This document shows, piece by piece, positions 35,735 to 44,612 of a stretch of DNA of 60,239 nt (positions are counted from its first letter, which is position 1; each line of letters starts with the position of its first letter). The DNA lies in the NCBI GenBank assembly GCA_949294335.1, contig CASFGO010000034.1, forward strand, positions 1 through 60,239, in the 5' to 3' direction. Made by a program: the position numbers and the translations under genes. This DNA comes from an uncultured bacterium. Lineage in GTDB: Bacteria; Cyanobacteriota; Vampirovibrionia; Gastranaerophilales; Gastranaerophilaceae. Under the pieces are notes generated by a model, which saw only the letters and a program-made list of their open reading frames with translations, did no database searches and was not told the origin of the DNA.

Positions 35735-36550
35735 ATGTTTGGATTGAGTGTAAGAAAAAATGATCAAACACAAGAAAGAACATTCGGAATGAGTGTTATT
35801 TCTCGTTCTCAATCTCAAAAAGCAAATAATTCCGAAGAGCCAAAATCTGCATATCAAAAACGTAAAGAAGTTCAAGAAGCAAATTTAGAAAAATTAAAAG
35901 AAGATTTAAAACGTGAAAATGAACAATACGAACAAATGCTACAACGTTCTTTAGAAGAACAACAAAGAGCATTATTTGGTTATGAAGATAATTTTATAGA
36001 TGATCCTTTAACTCATCAGTTGAATTTAGCTTACATTGCAACTACTGCAGGTTATCTATCAGGTCATAGATATAATTCTGTAAAAGGTTCATTTGATGCA
36101 GCAAGTGTTAATTTTAATAAAAATAATAATGCAATAAGTTTTGATGATTTAAAAGCAAAAGGCTATAAATATTCATCAGCAAATGGTCAAAAACTTGCAA
36201 AAGATGTTGCAAATAATTCAGTAGGATTTACCGGAAGATGTTCAAAATTTGTAAGACAAGCTTTACAAAGAACAGGATTATATAACGGTCATACAGCTTC
36301 AGCTTACCAAATGGGTGCAGTATTAGCTAATAATAAGAATTTTCAAGAAATATCACCATCAAGTGTTGATTTGAAAAATCTCCCTGCTGGTTGTATTGTT
36401 GTTTATGACAGAGGAGCTGCTGGATATAATTCTCAGCACGGTCATATTGAAGTTACTTTAGGTGATGGAACTGCTTGTAGTGATGGACGTACATATAATC
36501 AAAGAACAGCTCAAAATATGAGAATATTTGTTCCTGTTGAACAAGCTTAG
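35735..36550 (+). CDS. CHAP/NlpC-P60-like cysteine peptidase with coiled coil
   Basis: 271 aa, no signal peptide. Residues ~40-80 form a Glu/Lys/Gln coiled coil. The C-terminal half has TGRCSKFVRQALQRTG (Cys169) and SQHGHIEVTLGDG (His237), the Cys-His arrangement of CHAP/NlpC-P60 peptidoglycan hydrolases and amidases. Without an export signal it would act inside the cell or leave by a non-Sec route. Its N-terminus MFGLSVRKN recalls MFGVKFNPT of the 66-aa protein at 45148. Ribosome site GGGGA. Its TAG overlaps the TAA of the convergent coaE. Confidence 0.75.
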   Translation: MFGLSVRKNDQTQERTFGMSVISRSQSQKANNSEEPKSAYQKRKEVQEANLEKLKEDLKRENEQYEQMLQRSLEEQQRALFGYEDNFIDDPLTHQLNLAYIATTAGYLSGHRYNSVKGSFDAASVNFNKNNNAISFDDLKAKGYKYSSANGQKLAKDVANNSVGFTGRCSKFVRQALQRTGLYNGHTASAYQMGAVLANNKNFQEISPSSVDLKNLPAGCIVVYDRGAAGYNSQHGHIEVTLGDGTACSDGRTYNQRTAQNMRIFVPVEQA

Positions 36551-37107
36551 AAAAGTTTTTTAAGTTCTATTTCTAAATTGTTTAATGTTGTTTCATTTTT
36601 AATTATATGGTTGCATTTTGAGGCTTTTTCATCTTGGTTAAGTTGCGAATCAATTCGAAGCTGAGCTTCTTCTTTCGTAAGATTATTTCTCTCCATTAAT
36701 CTTTCAAGTCTTAGGGTATCATTACAATAAATTAGGATTATTTCATCAAACAAATCTTGCATGTTTGCTTCAAATAGTAGTGGGATAATTATGAATACAT
36801 ATTTTTCTTGAGAATACTCATTAAACAATCTGTCAATCTCTTGTTTTACAAGAGGGTGAATTATATTTTCCAGTTTAGTTTTTAAATCTTTATTATTAAA
36901 AACAATATTACCTAGTTTTTTTCTTGATATTTTAGAATTCTCTAAAATATCATAATCTTTAAAAGTTTCAATTACCTCAAGTGAATTATCTAGGATATTA
37001 TGAGCAATATAATCTGTATCAAATACTTTGTATCCCATATCTTTTAAAATATTTCCAGCTTGGGATTTGCCTGATGCTATATTACCTGTAATTGCAATTC
37101 TTTTCAT
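36547..37107 (-). CDS. coaE: dephospho-CoA kinase
   Basis: 186 aa. P-loop ITGNIASGKSQAGNIL, FDTDYIAHNIL, VFIIIPLLFEANM, and LRIDSQLNQDEKAS with the lid arginines. Last step of CoA synthesis. It starts at the last base of the preceding gene's stop codon; third gene of the thioesterase - pseudouridine synthase - coaE operon. Confidence 0.95.
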   Translation of the reverse strand: MKRIAITGNIASGKSQAGNILKDMGYKVFDTDYIAHNILDNSLEVIETFKDYDILENSKISRKKLGNIVFNNKDLKTKLENIIHPLVKQEIDRLFNEYSQEKYVFIIIPLLFEANMQDLFDEIILIYCNDTLRLERLMERNNLTKEEAQLRIDSQLNQDEKASKCNHIIKNETTLNNLEIELKKLF

Positions 37108-37832
37108 TATGATTTCTCTAACTTTGCAAGATACCTTTTTAATTCTCTAATTTGAATAGGTTTAATTGGTTTAATTTGACCTTTTTTTAAACCTTCAATC
37201 GAAATAGTTGCATGTTGAACTCTTTTTAATGATAGAACTTCAAATCCTAGAAAATCAAACATTTTTCTTATTTGTCTATTCATACCTTGATATAGAATAA
37301 CTTGCATCATAGTTGATTTATTTGAAATTTCAAGAACTTGGATATCTGCATATGCAAGTTTTTCTTTTTCTATTTCAATCCCTTTAGCCATTTGTTCTAT
37401 TTGGTTTTGGTTGATTTTACCATCTATTGTTACTATATAGTATTTAGGTACTTTAATTGATGGGTGTGTTAATTCATTAATTAACTCTCCATCATTAGTC
37501 ATAATAAGTAGCCCTGTAGATTCTCTATCTAACCTGCCAACGGGTTTTAGATGTTGATAATTTTCAGGAAGAATATCATATATTGTTTTTCTACCTTTTT
37601 CATCATCTGAAGTTGTAATATATCCTGCAGGTTTGTAGAATTTGTAATATTCAAGTTTTTGTGGTCTTACAAGTTTTTTGTCTACAAATACTTTGTCCTT
37701 ATCAGAAACCTGGAAACCTAATTCTTTGATTATTTTGCCATTAACATTAACATGGCCTGTTTCAATTAATTCATCAGCTTTTCTTCTTGAACAAAGTCCT
37801 GATGAAGCAATAAATTTATTTAAACGTTGCAT
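37107..37832 (-). CDS. rRNA pseudouridine synthase, RsuA/RluB family
   Basis: 241 aa. N-terminal S4 domain MQRLNKFIASSGLCSRRKAD, then FYKPAGYITTSDD, the catalytic LKPVGRLDRESTGLLIMTND (Asp in RLD), and QGMNRQIRKMFDFLG. Probably the RluB-type 23S enzyme. Overlaps the start region of the upstream thioesterase gene's end by 13 bases. Confidence 0.93.
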   Translation of the reverse strand: MQRLNKFIASSGLCSRRKADELIETGHVNVNGKIIKELGFQVSDKDKVFVDKKLVRPQKLEYYKFYKPAGYITTSDDEKGRKTIYDILPENYQHLKPVGRLDRESTGLLIMTNDGELINELTHPSIKVPKYYIVTIDGKINQNQIEQMAKGIEIEKEKLAYADIQVLEISNKSTMMQVILYQGMNRQIRKMFDFLGFEVLSLKRVQHATISIEGLKKGQIKPIKPIQIRELKRYLAKLEKS

Positions 37833-38248
37833 AACATAGCCTCATTATTTATTTTTTCAAAAGCTATTTTTAATTCTTCAGGTAATCTTCTATATAACTT
37901 ACCTTCATTATTTATAGCAACAACATCAACAGTTGCTTGTATATATAATTGTCCCGTTTCTTCATTTGTTATGGTTTGTTCAAATATTATTGATAATGGG
38001 GTTATTTTAGATATAGATGTTTTAATAGTTACTATATCATTCAATTTTGCAGATGCTTTGTATCTTACATTAAGGTTTGTGACAGGCATTACAATATCTA
38101 TTTCTTTTAAATCAATAAGATTTAGCCCGAGTAGCTCGCAAAAATATACCCTACCCATTTCAAGCCATCTTAAATATGAACCATGCCAGACAACTCCATA
38201 AGCATCAGTATCAGAATAAAAAACTTGTTGTTTAAATCTATGTTCCAT
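37820..38248 (-). CDS. acyl-CoA thioesterase, YbgC/4HBT family
   Basis: 142 aa hot-dog-fold protein. FYSDTDAYGVVWHGSYLRWL followed by EMGR contains the catalytic Asp of the 4-hydroxybenzoyl-CoA thioesterase/YbgC family, whose typical motif is DTDAxGVVYHaxYL. First gene of the operon. Substrate unknown. Confidence 0.9.
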   Translation of the reverse strand: MEHRFKQQVFYSDTDAYGVVWHGSYLRWLEMGRVYFCELLGLNLIDLKEIDIVMPVTNLNVRYKASAKLNDIVTIKTSISKITPLSIIFEQTITNEETGQLYIQATVDVVAINNEGKLYRRLPEELKIAFEKINNEAMLCNV

Positions 38249-38290
38249 ATCTTAATGGTAGCATAATATATGATATTATTGCAATTTATG

Positions 38291-39076
38291 TTATTCAATG
38301 TTAAGGTTCATAAATTCAATATCATCAAAATCAACATAAGCAGTTTGTTGTAAGTTTATTCCTGCCATAATCTTTACTTCATTTTTTTGATTTGTTTTTA
38401 TTAAATAACTAGGAATTTTGATTTTTTGATTATCTCCATTAATTTGGATTTCTGCAATTTTTTGACCGTTGAAGAATATACTAGGTGGAGTAGCAAAAGA
38501 AGTAGTAATACTGTTTTGTCCCATTCCTCTTGCAAGAGCTGTATCTATCCCAATTATAGATCCTATGACAAGATAGTTTTGTCTGTTTTTACTTGTTGCA
38601 GGCATGTAGAAATTTTTTCTATATACAGGTCCTACAGCCTTACTTCTAAATTGTGTGGCATTAGCTGATGCCATGGAATAGTTGTTATCCCCAATGTGAT
38701 AAATTTGAGTATCAATTACGATATCAAATTTATCACTTTTTTCAATCGATAGATTAAGTGGTTTACCGTTATTTTTATCAGTAATTGTTATAGAAAATGG
38801 TTTATAGTTCTCTTTTTCAACAGAAAGAATAGTATTTGAAGGAACATAAGTAGGCATAGCGAATTTTCCCGAATTATCAGTATAAGTTGTGTATCCTGAT
38901 TGAGGAATTCTAATTTTTGCACCTGTTACAGGTGTTTTAGTATTTCTATCTATGACTTTATTGTATTTAGCAAAGTCATTTTCACTAACCCCTCCTTGCA
39001 TAATAGCAGCTTGAACTTGAGAGAGGCTAAATATAAATACAAATATAATGTAGAATAATTTACTAAATTTCATCAT
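38291..39076 (-). CDS. secreted protein with carboxypeptidase-regulatory-like domain
   Basis: 261 aa. Signal peptide ending at VQAAI. Residues ~40-110 form a CarboxypepD_reg-like beta-sandwich (TKTPVTGAKIRIPQSGYTTY, TDNSGKFAMP). The C-terminal ~100 residues hold further beta strands with no recognised family. Likely an envelope or extracellular accessory protein. Monocistronic. Confidence 0.75.
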   Translation of the reverse strand: MMKFSKLFYIIFVFIFSLSQVQAAIMQGGVSENDFAKYNKVIDRNTKTPVTGAKIRIPQSGYTTYTDNSGKFAMPTYVPSNTILSVEKENYKPFSITITDKNNGKPLNLSIEKSDKFDIVIDTQIYHIGDNNYSMASANATQFRSKAVGPVYRKNFYMPATSKNRQNYLVIGSIIGIDTALARGMGQNSITTSFATPPSIFFNGQKIAEIQINGDNQKIKIPSYLIKTNQKNEVKIMAGINLQQTAYVDFDDIEFMNLNIE

Positions 39077-39219
39077 TATAAATTATCTCCGTTTATTTAA
39101 TAAATAGACACACCTTATGTATTACTCATTAATGATGATTTTTAAAAAGTCAAAATAATAATTGTAATTTTATTTTTTTTTGCTATTCTTATTTAAGAGA
39201 ACTTTGAAATTAATGATAT

Positions 39220-39303
39220 GCCGATGTGATGAAATTGGTAGACGTGCTAGACTCAAAATCTTGTGTGGGCAACCACGTGCCGGTTCGAGTCCGGCCATCG
39301 GCA
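39220..39303 (+). tRNA. tRNA-Leu(CAA)
   Basis: Acceptor GCCGATG/CATCGGC, anticodon stem CTAGA/TCTTG with loop CTCAAAA (anticodon CAA), variable arm TGTGGGCAACCACG, T arm GCCGG-TTCGAGT-CCGGC, discriminator A. CCA is not encoded. An element copying its 3' end follows. Confidence 0.95.
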
Positions 39304-39412
39304 TATTAAAATATATCGTTGGAAGTAACTCGAATCGGCACGTGCTGGTTCTTCCCTCTCACAAAATGATACTTAATCATTTTGCTCGGTAGAGTGGCCA
39401 TCGGTATATTTT
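39304..39412 (+). repeat. tRNA-Leu 3'-end duplication with TAAGT hairpin
   Basis: Reading rightwards from the tRNA: an inverted copy of the T arm/variable arm (ACTCGAATCGGCACGTGCTG), then CCCTCTC, a perfect 9-bp hairpin CAAAATGAT-ACTTA-ATCATTTTG (39362-39384), CTCGGTAGAGT, and a direct copy of the tRNA end with its flank (GGCCATCGGTATATTTTAA). On the minus strand it matches the Val element: GGCCACTCTACCGA, stem with TAAGT loop, GAGAGG. Confidence 0.88.
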
Positions 39413-39459
39413 AATAAAATTCAAGAGCTTTATCTATTATACAGTTGGAGGTAACGGTT

Positions 39460-39999
39460 ATGAAATTTGTATGTACAATTTGTGGTTATACAGCAGAAGG
39501 TGCAGCACCTGAAAAATGCCCTGTTTGTAATGCAGGAAAAGAAAAATTCAATGAAGTTGATGAATCTAAAAAACAATATGCAACTGAACATATTGTAGGT
39601 GTTGCAAAAGGTGTTGATGCAGAAATTTTAGAAGGTTTAAATGCTCACTTTACAGGTGAATGTGCAGAAGTTGGTATGTATCTTGCAATGTCAAGACAAG
39701 CTGAAAGAGAAGGATATCCTGAAATTGCTGAAGCATATAAAAGATATGCTTTTGAAGAAGCTGAACATGCTGCAAAATTTGCTGAATTATTAGGTGATGT
39801 ATTAACAAACTCAACTAAGAAAAACTTAGAAATGAGAGCAGAAGCTGAATTTGGTGCTTGTGCTGGTAAAATGGCTATTGCAAAAAGAGCTAAAGAATTA
39901 GGTTTAGATGCAATTCACGACACAGTACATGAAATGGCTAAAGATGAAGCTCGTCATGGACAAGGGTTTGATGGTTTATTAAAAAGATATTTTTCATAA
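39460..39999 (+). CDS. reverse rubrerythrin
   Basis: 179 aa from the ATG at 39460 with GGAGG at 39447-39451. The rubredoxin domain comes first ([19 protein letters not shown]), then a ferritin-like di-iron four-helix bundle ([44 protein letters not shown]). This reversed order is the revRbr type, an NADH peroxidase in clostridia and other strict anaerobes. It supports an anaerobic life style. Own terminator. Confidence 0.94.
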   Translation: MKFVCTICGYTAEGAAPEKCPVCNAGKEKFNEVDESKKQYATEHIVGVAKGVDAEILEGLNAHFTGECAEVGMYLAMSRQAEREGYPEIAEAYKRYAFEEAEHAAKFAELLGDVLTNSTKKNLEMRAEAEFGACAGKMAIAKRAKELGLDAIHDTVHEMAKDEARHGQGFDGLLKRYFS

Positions 40000-40020
40000 G
40001 AAAAATAAACAATAAATATA

Positions 40021-40054
40021 AAAAAGGTTACAGCTGTTTAGTTGTAACCTTTTT
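40021..40054 (+). terminator. rubrerythrin terminator
   Basis: AAAAAGGTTACA paired with TGTAACCTTTTT. Confidence 0.88.
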
Positions 40055-40070
40055 ATTTACAAAAAATAAA

Positions 40071-40090
40071 CTACGGGAGAGAGCCCGTAG
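40071..40090 (-). terminator. terminator of the AAA ATPase gene
   Basis: CTACGGG-AGAGAG-CCCGTAG, followed on the minus strand by TTTATTTTTT. Confidence 0.75.
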
Positions 40091-40104
40091 TAAAGAAGTG
40101 TTTA

Positions 40105-41817
40105 TTAGTCATTACTTTTTCGATCTTTATACCTATCTGCGTTAAAACCTATTTGTGGTCTAGGTTTGTTTCTTTCTGCTTGCTGAGCTTTTAGTTTTTC
40201 TATTTCTTCTCGTCTTTCTTTATTAAGAGCTTTGTATTCAGCAATTTCACTTGCTAAGTCATTATTTTTTAATTGTTCAGCTTCTAAAGCTTTTCTCTTT
40301 TCAAGTTCTTTAAGTGCTAAATCAAAATCCTCATCTTTAATTCTGAGTTTTTTCATATCATCAGGTTTATATGTACCCTTATCAATTTTTTCATATATAC
40401 CTTCTCTGCGTTTTGCAAACCTTTCGGCATCTTCTACAGCAGATGCGATATCACTACCACTTGCTTTTCTCTTATGAAGCTCTTTTGAATATTTTTCAAC
40501 ATTGAATTTTTCATCAAATGGCATCCCTTTACGATGTATGTCAAATATTTGTTTAACACCCTGTTCATCCGGAAGACCAACATGAATAACTTGTCCAAAT
40601 CTTCCTGCTCTTGTCATTGCAGGATCTAATGAGTTTTTGTTATTTGTTGCCGCTATAAAATAAATGTCATCTCCTCTTTTTTCTGATTCGCTAATTTCTG
40701 CAAGCCAAGTATTTAATACTTTTTTCCCATAAGTATCAGAGTTTCCATCTCTTTTTTGTGCTACTGCATCTATTTCATCAATAAAAATAATTGCAGGTTG
40801 GTTTTGTCTTGCCTCATCTACAACTGCTCTAACATTTGCTTCTGATTCTCCAACAAATTTTGAGTCAAGTTCAGAACCTTTAATATATCTATAATAAGCT
40901 TGACTTTCATTTGCTGTGGCTTCTCCTAATAATGATTTCCCTGTTCCCGGAGGTCCTTCTAATAAAATAGCTTTATTCATGTTTTTAGGGCTTTTTACTT
41001 CAGGATGTTTAATTGGATATACAATAACTTCTTTCATTTGCTGAATTGCATCATTCATTCCTCCTACATCACTAAACATTATTGGTTTTTTAGCTTTTGC
41101 TGGATCAGCACTAAACCTTTTTAAATTCCTTTTATTAATTTGTTTTATAGTAGGTTCAGTTTCCTCTGTCATGTCAATAACTTTTGCATATTCTTCTTTT
41201 ATTTTATTTGGAATAGCTTTTGTGTTTGCATCAAATTTAAGAATTTTTCCTTCCGGTGTTCTTAAAGAATCGTTGGGTGATAAATATATTGTTTCGTTTG
41301 GTTTAATAAAATATTGCTCTTTAGTTTTTGCATCATTTATAAAATGAACCTTTTTGCTCATATTAGTAAATTCTTTATCTACCCCATTTTTAGTAAATCC
41401 CATAGTATTTTCTATACTTTTATCTTCAACAAAGAAAATTTTCTTTATAACTTTTCTAAATGGTGATAATGTTTTTTTCTTCGCTTTATCTATTTCATCA
41501 AGATGAGTTTCTAAATCTTTTATAGCATTTCTCATGTTTTTACCAACAAGAATAACTTCATTTGATTTTAATATATCAAATAAACCTGTTATTTTTTCAC
41601 CTAAAGATGGACCTTTAGGTAATGGTGCAGGTAAACCTTTGAATGCGACTTTCATTTGTTTGACTTGAAGCGAACCATAGTTTTTATCAACAAGAATATC
41701 CGTTGGTTTTGTTGGATTAAGTGTTGATGTGACATTTGTTGGTTTTGTGCTTGTTTGTTTTGGTTGATTGTCTTGTGTTTGTGGAGTTACAACTCCTGCT
41801 CTGAAAGTTACATTCAT
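40105..41817 (-). CDS. orphan AAA+ ATPase of the FtsH/Cdc48 type, no protease domain
   Basis: 570 aa. The N-terminus starts MNVTFRAGVVTPQ and repeats a similar VAFKGLPAP at ~57-65. A ~200-residue N-domain of unknown type follows. The AAA domain is complete: ILLEGPPGTGKSLLGEA (Walker A 287-295), IIFIDEIDAVAQKRDG (Walker B), ATNNKNSLDPAMTRAGRFGQ (sensor 1, Arg finger). There is no HExxH peptidase domain and no membrane segment, and the tail is a long charged coiled coil. Probably an unfoldase or remodelling ATPase. A ~310-bp AT-rich gap separates it from the divergent DHH gene. Confidence 0.85.
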   Translation of the reverse strand: MNVTFRAGVVTPQTQDNQPKQTSTKPTNVTSTLNPTKPTDILVDKNYGSLQVKQMKVAFKGLPAPLPKGPSLGEKITGLFDILKSNEVILVGKNMRNAIKDLETHLDEIDKAKKKTLSPFRKVIKKIFFVEDKSIENTMGFTKNGVDKEFTNMSKKVHFINDAKTKEQYFIKPNETIYLSPNDSLRTPEGKILKFDANTKAIPNKIKEEYAKVIDMTEETEPTIKQINKRNLKRFSADPAKAKKPIMFSDVGGMNDAIQQMKEVIVYPIKHPEVKSPKNMNKAILLEGPPGTGKSLLGEATANESQAYYRYIKGSELDSKFVGESEANVRAVVDEARQNQPAIIFIDEIDAVAQKRDGNSDTYGKKVLNTWLAEISESEKRGDDIYFIAATNNKNSLDPAMTRAGRFGQVIHVGLPDEQGVKQIFDIHRKGMPFDEKFNVEKYSKELHKRKASGSDIASAVEDAERFAKRREGIYEKIDKGTYKPDDMKKLRIKDEDFDLALKELEKRKALEAEQLKNNDLASEIAEYKALNKERREEIEKLKAQQAERNKPRPQIGFNADRYKDRKSND

Positions 41818-42128
41818 GTAATAAGCCTCCTTTATTTTGATTTAGTGTACTAATTACATTTATTTTTATATTCTTTTTAGTTTAGTTTTTTTTTAGAATT
41901 TGTCAATATATACTTTATAGATAATTTGTAATTTTTGATTTTTTATTGTATATTTTTCTATATTTTTGTGAAAATTTGCACGTTTTTTTATTGAATTGTG
42001 ATGTTTTTCCTCAAAATTTATATAAAAATGTTAAAAATTAAATAAAAAAAATAATGTAAATTTTTGTTAATAATTTTAATATTTCATTTTTAATAGCAAA
42101 AAATTGGTTTCATATTTGTTATTAAAAT
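41818..42128. other. AT-rich intergenic region
   Basis: Divergent promoter region between the AAA and DHH genes. Very AT-rich with many T-runs; contains TTTGTCAATATATACTTTATAG (41901-41921 approximately), a distant look-alike of the GTCAAT...CTTTATA promoter parts. No hairpin or reading frame stands out. Confidence 0.5.
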
Positions 42129-43304
42129 ATGGAAAATTTTTCAATGAAATCGAACATTGTATTTAGGGCAAAACCTATTCCTAAATCGATAATAGATAAA
42201 ACTAAAAATGAGTTATTAGATAAAAATATTAATCGAATTGATATTTATTGCCATTCATCTGCTGATGAAGATACAATAAACTCTGCAAAAGTTTTCTATA
42301 ATTGGTTAACAAGAAATGGAAAAGATGTAAAAATTTGTGTTCCCAAAACAGAAGTTCAGAAATTATATTTTTCATCTAAGGATTTTAAATTAAAAGGTGA
42401 AGATAAAACAGTTCCAGATAAGTCTATAATTCTTGATTTTAATTCTAAAGAGAGATTATCTTCTCAGTATAGTGATTTATTTAAAAATAATTTACCTCAA
42501 AATGTAGTAGGTTATGATCATCATACTCCATCTAATATCTTAAATGGTGATTTTTATATTGACGATTCTGCAAAATCTTGTTGTGGGGTATTAACTAGAT
42601 TTTTTGAAGGTTTAGGAGAAAAGTTGTCACTAAAAGATAAGAAAAACTTATATTGTGGGATGGTAAGTGATTATAAAAAATCCGGATTAGTATCTTTAAA
42701 TAAATCTGAAAATAGTTATGAGTTAATAAAAACAAATAAACTATTGAATGATAAAAATTCTTTAGATGTGTTTAATAAACTTGATAAATCTTTGTCTAAT
42801 AAAGATAAACAAGAAATTTATATACATTTAGATCCTTTAGCAAGATTAACAAATGACGAAAAAGTATTACAAGAAAGATTATATTCTCAGTTAAAAGTTT
42901 CTTCAAATGGGAAAATGGCATATGTTGTAATTCCTCCTAATGATAAACTATGGAAAAAGGTTGGTATGGATACACCAACAACATCTGAAATTTTAAAAGA
43001 TATACGAACACAAGTTTCAACTGATAGTCAAAAAGCTGAGTTTCTGTCAGATGAGCAAAAACTTAAAATGAAAGATGTAGACACTGTTATTGCTTTTTAT
43101 CAAAAAGATAATGAGTATAGGATGAGTATTCATTCAAAAAGTAATTCCGCCTTAAAACTAATTGATTATATAAAAGAAAATATTAATCCTGATTTAATTG
43201 CAGGAGGTCATGCTGATAGAGCTGGGGGTAAAATCGATAGTTTAAAAAAAGAAGATGTAAATAACTTTATTAATTCATTTATAAAAGCATCAGATATTTT
43301 ATAG
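42129..43304 (+). CDS. divergent DHH/DHHA1-family phosphoesterase
   Basis: 391 aa. Order of motifs as in the DHH family: IDIYCHSSADEDTINSA (His42, Asp46, Asp48), SIILDFNSKE, VVGYDHHTP (the DHH box), GMVSDYKKSG, and the C-terminal DHHA1 GGHADRAGGKI. Relatives cleave linear or cyclic dinucleotides or pyrophosphate. The N-terminus MENFSMKSNIVFRAKPIPKS carries the F-R-A motif seen in neighbours. No ribosome site is visible; the second Met (residue 6) could be the true start. Confidence 0.8.
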   Translation: MENFSMKSNIVFRAKPIPKSIIDKTKNELLDKNINRIDIYCHSSADEDTINSAKVFYNWLTRNGKDVKICVPKTEVQKLYFSSKDFKLKGEDKTVPDKSIILDFNSKERLSSQYSDLFKNNLPQNVVGYDHHTPSNILNGDFYIDDSAKSCCGVLTRFFEGLGEKLSLKDKKNLYCGMVSDYKKSGLVSLNKSENSYELIKTNKLLNDKNSLDVFNKLDKSLSNKDKQEIYIHLDPLARLTNDEKVLQERLYSQLKVSSNGKMAYVVIPPNDKLWKKVGMDTPTTSEILKDIRTQVSTDSQKAEFLSDEQKLKMKDVDTVIAFYQKDNEYRMSIHSKSNSALKLIDYIKENINPDLIAGGHADRAGGKIDSLKKEDVNNFINSFIKASDIL

Positions 43305-43316
43305 TATAATTTAGCT

Positions 43317-44000
43317 ATGAAAAATATTGCATTATTATTGGCTTCTGGTTCAGGAAAAAGATGTGGTTTAGATTATCCCAAGCAATTTGCATTGATTGGG
43401 TATAAAACTATTCTTGAAATTACTGTAGAAGCTTTTCAAAATCATAAATTAATCGATGAAATCATTCTTGTAACAAGTCAAGATTATATTGATAAGGTGA
43501 AAGAATTAACTAATAAATATTCAAAAGTTTCAAATGTGGTTTTAGGTGGTGAAACGAGAAAAGATAGTTCTTATAATGGAATAAATGCAATTAATGATGA
43601 TGAAGCTAAAGTATTGATTCATGATGCTGTAAGACCTTTGATATCTGAGCAAATAATTTCAAATTGTATTGAATCACTTAATCAATATAATGCTATATGC
43701 GTTGGAATACCATCAACCGATACAATATTAATGATAGATGATGATGAAAATATTAAAAATATTCCATCTCGTAAGTTTTTATATAGAGCGCAGACTCCTC
43801 AATGTTTTAAGCTTTGTGTAATTAAAGAAGCCCATAAAAAAGCGGCTTTAGATGAAAAATGTTCTGTAACAGATGATTGTGGATTAGTTATAAATTATAC
43901 GAATGAAAAAATCCATGTAATATCAGGAAGTGAAGATAATATAAAAGTAACTTACAAGGAAGATATAGAATTTGTTAAGAAAAAAATAATACAAAATTAA
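43317..44000 (+). CDS. ispD: 2-C-methyl-D-erythritol 4-phosphate cytidylyltransferase
   Basis: 227 aa. LLASGSGKRCGLDYPKQFAL (nucleotide-binding loop), VLIHDAVRPLIS, PSRKFLYRAQTPQCFK, VTDDCGLVI. Third step of the MEP isoprenoid pathway. Starts 12 bp after the DHH gene, in the same operon. Strong terminator follows. Confidence 0.95.
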   Translation: MKNIALLLASGSGKRCGLDYPKQFALIGYKTILEITVEAFQNHKLIDEIILVTSQDYIDKVKELTNKYSKVSNVVLGGETRKDSSYNGINAINDDEAKVLIHDAVRPLISEQIISNCIESLNQYNAICVGIPSTDTILMIDDDENIKNIPSRKFLYRAQTPQCFKLCVIKEAHKKAALDEKCSVTDDCGLVINYTNEKIHVISGSEDNIKVTYKEDIEFVKKKIIQN

Positions 44001-44027
44001 AAAGACCGACATTATGTCGGTCTTTTT
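44001..44027 (+). terminator. ispD terminator
   Basis: AAAGACCGACA-TTA-TGTCGGTCTTT then T2. Confidence 0.9.
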
Positions 44028-44045
44028 ATATCTCACCTTTTAAAT

Positions 44046-44450
44046 TTAAGGATTAGCTTTTGCTGCTTTATCTGCAGCTTTTGCTCGATTTTGGTTGTTA
44101 TGGCTGTCAATTGTTCCTCCAATTGCAGCACCTACAAACATACCTACTAAAGAAATTCCAACTGCTAAGGTTTGAAGTCCTGTTTTTATAGCACCTCTTT
44201 TTCTTACAGGTCCAAAATAGCTTAAATCTTTACCCATATTATTTAGGGATTGGATAAGCATTCTTTTTCCTTCATTGGTTTTAAGTTTATTAGCTAATAC
44301 TTTAGAAGCTAAAGCTCCTGATAAAAGACCTACAGCCCCTCCTGTAGTTCTTCCCATATGAGTAACTTCATACTTATTACCACGAGGTGTTTTTTTTGTT
44401 TGTCCTTGAAAAGCGATGTTGTTGGTTGAGTTAATTAATTGAATACTCAT
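44046..44450 (-). CDS. small membrane protein with N-terminal FQG motif
   Basis: 134 aa. Begins MSIQLINSTNNIAFQGQTKK, then two Gly/Ala-rich hydrophobic segments (~32-50 and ~90-112) around a basic helix, ending in Ala/Lys. Not Sec-exported by the look of the N-terminus. Similar design to the gene at 35267. Family not recognised. Confidence 0.65.
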   Translation of the reverse strand: MSIQLINSTNNIAFQGQTKKTPRGNKYEVTHMGRTTGGAVGLLSGALASKVLANKLKTNEGKRMLIQSLNNMGKDLSYFGPVRKRGAIKTGLQTLAVGISLVGMFVGAAIGGTIDSHNNQNRAKAADKAAKANP

Positions 44451-44549
44451 ACATACTCCTATAATAATAGTTGTTAAATAATAAATCCAACTGATTAAAT
44501 AATACTCGCAAAAGAATATTTTTGTTAGTTTGTAAATAAAAATTTACAA

Positions 44550-44578
44550 TAAAAAAGGCTTACTAATTTAGTAAGCCT
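44550..44578 (-). terminator. terminator of the 126-aa gene
   Basis: AGGCTTACTAA paired with TTAGTAAGCCT, then T6 on the minus strand. Confidence 0.85.
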
Positions 44579-44612
44579 AATTTGTGTGTGTAGGTTATTA
44601 TGTGAAGGTTAG

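Noticed and set aside
35603..35875. N-terminal 91-residue extension of the minus-strand membrane protein
   Set aside because: It would run through the divergent promoter and into the CHAP-like gene, and reads like chance translation of AT-rich DNA.
39180..39392. 70-aa frame over tRNA-Leu(CAA)
   Set aside because: It covers the tRNA and its element; no ribosome site.
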